A stretch of DNA of 6,751 nucleotides, from assembly GCA_003156615.1 (NCBI GenBank), contig PMHI01000228.1, forward strand, positions 12,385 through 19,135, written 5' to 3'. This stretch comes from Acidobacteriaceae bacterium (GTDB taxonomy: Bacteria > Acidobacteriota > Terriglobia > Terriglobales > SbA1). Both the position numbers and the translations under genes were made by a program. How positions within the stretch are numbered: the first letter of the stretch is position 1; every line of letters begins with the position of its first letter. Positions 5,612-6,751 of this stretch are shown one piece after another. The notes below the pieces were generated by a model. That model worked only from the letters and a program-made list of their open reading frames with translations, had not been told where the DNA came from and ran no database searches.

Positions 5612-6751
5612 TTATATCAGCTTCAGCTGCCGCGGCTGCACCACGGTAATTCTCACGCGCTCCACCTTGCGGTCCGTCGAATCCAGAACTTCAAAGCGTA
5701 GGCCGTCGTCATCCACAGTTTCGCCGCGCTGCGGGATGTGCCCTGCGAGCTCACTGACCAAGCCCGCAACAGTGGCCGATTCCCTTCCTTCCGGTTTTGT
5801 CCCGAACAACTCGGCGAGGCGGTCCACATCCATTCCGCCGGAAACGATGTAAGACTGATCATTTTCCCGCAAGATCTCCGGTGTCTCATGCTCATCCCGA
5901 ATTTCGCCCACGATCTCTTCCACCAAATCTTCGATCGTGACCAGGCCGGCCACGCCACCGTACTCATCGACCACGATCGCCATACGGATGTTGTTTTTCT
6001 GCATCTCCCGGAGAAGATCGCTGCCAAGCTTGCTCTCGGGCACGAAATAAACGTCGCGCCGCATCAGCGTTTCCAGAGTGCGCTTGGAAGCCTCAGTGTC
6101 TGGCACTTGCAATACATCCTGGGCGTAGACGATGCCTTTGATGTTGTGGATGCTTTCCGCATACACCGGAACTCGCGAATAGTGCTTGGTGCGAAGCATT
6201 TCGATGAATCGTTCGACCGTGGTTTCCACCGGTACGGCAAACATCTCCGGACGCGGCTTCATGGCTTCGTGCACGGTTTTGCCGCCGAATTCCACCGCGG
6301 ACTGAATCAGGTCGCGGTCCCCTTCCTGGATAATGCCTTCTTCCTGTCCCGCTTCGATCAACGCATCCACGGCTTCGGCCGCGCTTTCCGGCTGCTCGCC
6401 TGTGTTTTGGCGGGTGAGCGATACCACGGACTGCAGGAAACCGAGAACGATGGTCACGGGCAGCACCAGATAAATCAGGATTCGCAGAAGCCACGTCCAT
6501 CGGATCAGCCAGGTGCCGTCGGTACGCGAGAAAAACACGAATGGCAGAAATTGGTTGAGGACAATGATGACCAGAATCAGGCTGACGGCGGCCTGCAGAA
6601 TCTCATAAATGCTCCAGCGCTGGTCACCGAAGACCGCGAAGCCCACAAGCAAGGCAATGGTCGCCGTGGTCAACTGCTTGAGCACTGCCATGGAGAGCGA
6701 GGCTCGGGCGCGGCTCACGTGCAGTTTGGGCTCAACCTTCTGCTCGAAGAC
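5612..6751 (-). CDS. CorC/HlyC-type CBS-domain membrane protein (CNNM/DUF21 family; 5' end outside window)
   Basis: Inner-membrane protein of the CNNM/CorC group, linked in characterised members to magnesium or cobalt handling. The frame is open to the right edge, so the true start probably lies outside; a GTG at 6718 exists, but coding continues upstream ([16 protein letters not shown]). Numbering from that GTG: hydrophobic helices at about 13-31, 38-63 and 74-101 are the later part of the DUF21 membrane domain. A linker (about 112-150) leads to two CBS motifs, [19 protein letters not shown] to [10 protein letters not shown] (about 153-204) and [13 protein letters not shown] to [20 protein letters not shown] (about 218-268). 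A CorC_HlyC domain follows (about 287-360, [18 protein letters not shown]). It ends QLKLI. The CBS pair probably senses a nucleotide such as ATP. In the same orientation as era and normally close to it; here the two are about 820 bp apart. The older name hemolysin reflects family history rather than proven toxicity. Confidence 0.9.
   Translation of the reverse strand, partial: VFEQKVEPKLHVSRARASLSMAVLKQLTTATIALLVGFAVFGDQRWSIYEILQAAVSLILVIIVLNQFLPFVFFSRTDGTWLIRWTWLLRILIYLVLPVTIVLGFLQSVVSLTRQNTGEQPESAAEAVDALIEAGQEEGIIQEGDRDLIQSAVEFGGKTVHEAMKPRPEMFAVPVETTVERFIEMLRTKHYSRVPVYAESIHNIKGIVYAQDVLQVPDTEASKRTLETLMRRDVYFVPESKLGSDLLREMQKNNIRMAIVVDEYGGVAGLVTIEDLVEEIVGEIRDEHETPEILRENDQSYIVSGGMDVDRLAELFGTKPEGRESATVAGLVSELAGHIPQRGETVDDDGLRFEVLDSTDRKVERVRITVVQPRQLKLI

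Noticed and set aside
5479..5649. Plus-strand open frame of 56 codons starting MGAKTLGGMKIRRRKR
   Set aside because: It crosses the inverted-repeat arm and runs into the 3' end of the opposite-strand CorC-type gene, and resembles no family.

Overview
The window carries five ordinary bacterial genes and one decayed toxin-antitoxin remnant. GC content is moderately high, roughly 60% by eye. Gene content and protein style (an NtrY/NtrX pair, a stand-alone RsbW-like kinase, Era, a CorC/HlyC-type protein, and a Phd antitoxin starting MAKNIIHISEAEAASNFADV) suggest an environmental Gram-negative, most likely an acidobacterium. That placement is inference from protein flavour; no rRNA or other marker is present.

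Layout, left to right. (1) 1-1800, plus strand: the C-terminal part of an NtrY-like membrane histidine kinase, open at the left edge. (2) 1793-3151, plus strand: an NtrX/NtrC-type sigma-54 response regulator overlapping the kinase by 8 nt, so the two form a two-component operon. (3) 3183-3644, minus strand: a small RsbW/SpoIIAB-type ATPase, convergent with the regulator (31 nt between stops), with a plausible sigma-70-like promoter of its own. (4) 3785-4789, minus strand: the GTPase Era. (5) 4804-5594: a gap of about 0.8 kb between era and the next gene. It holds a broken Phd-VapC module, and its two ends carry a 19-bp inverted repeat (18/19 identical). (6) 5612-6751, minus strand: a CorC/HlyC-type CBS-domain membrane protein, open at the right edge.

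Functionally, the left part senses an envelope signal and drives sigma-54 transcription. The minus-strand genes are housekeeping (ribosome assembly, membrane/ion homeostasis) plus a possible sigma-factor switch kinase. Era and the CorC-type gene are commonly close neighbours in bacteria, so the toxin-antitoxin remnant looks like an insertion between them that has since decayed. In it the antitoxin is cut after about 50 residues and runs straight into the middle of the PIN toxin, whose N-terminus and catalytic acids are missing.

I do not see a clearly new biological system. The items most worth a second look are the fused and frameshifted phd-vapC scar, the inverted repeats bounding that segment, and the unusual GSFAGA sigma-54 loop of the response regulator.
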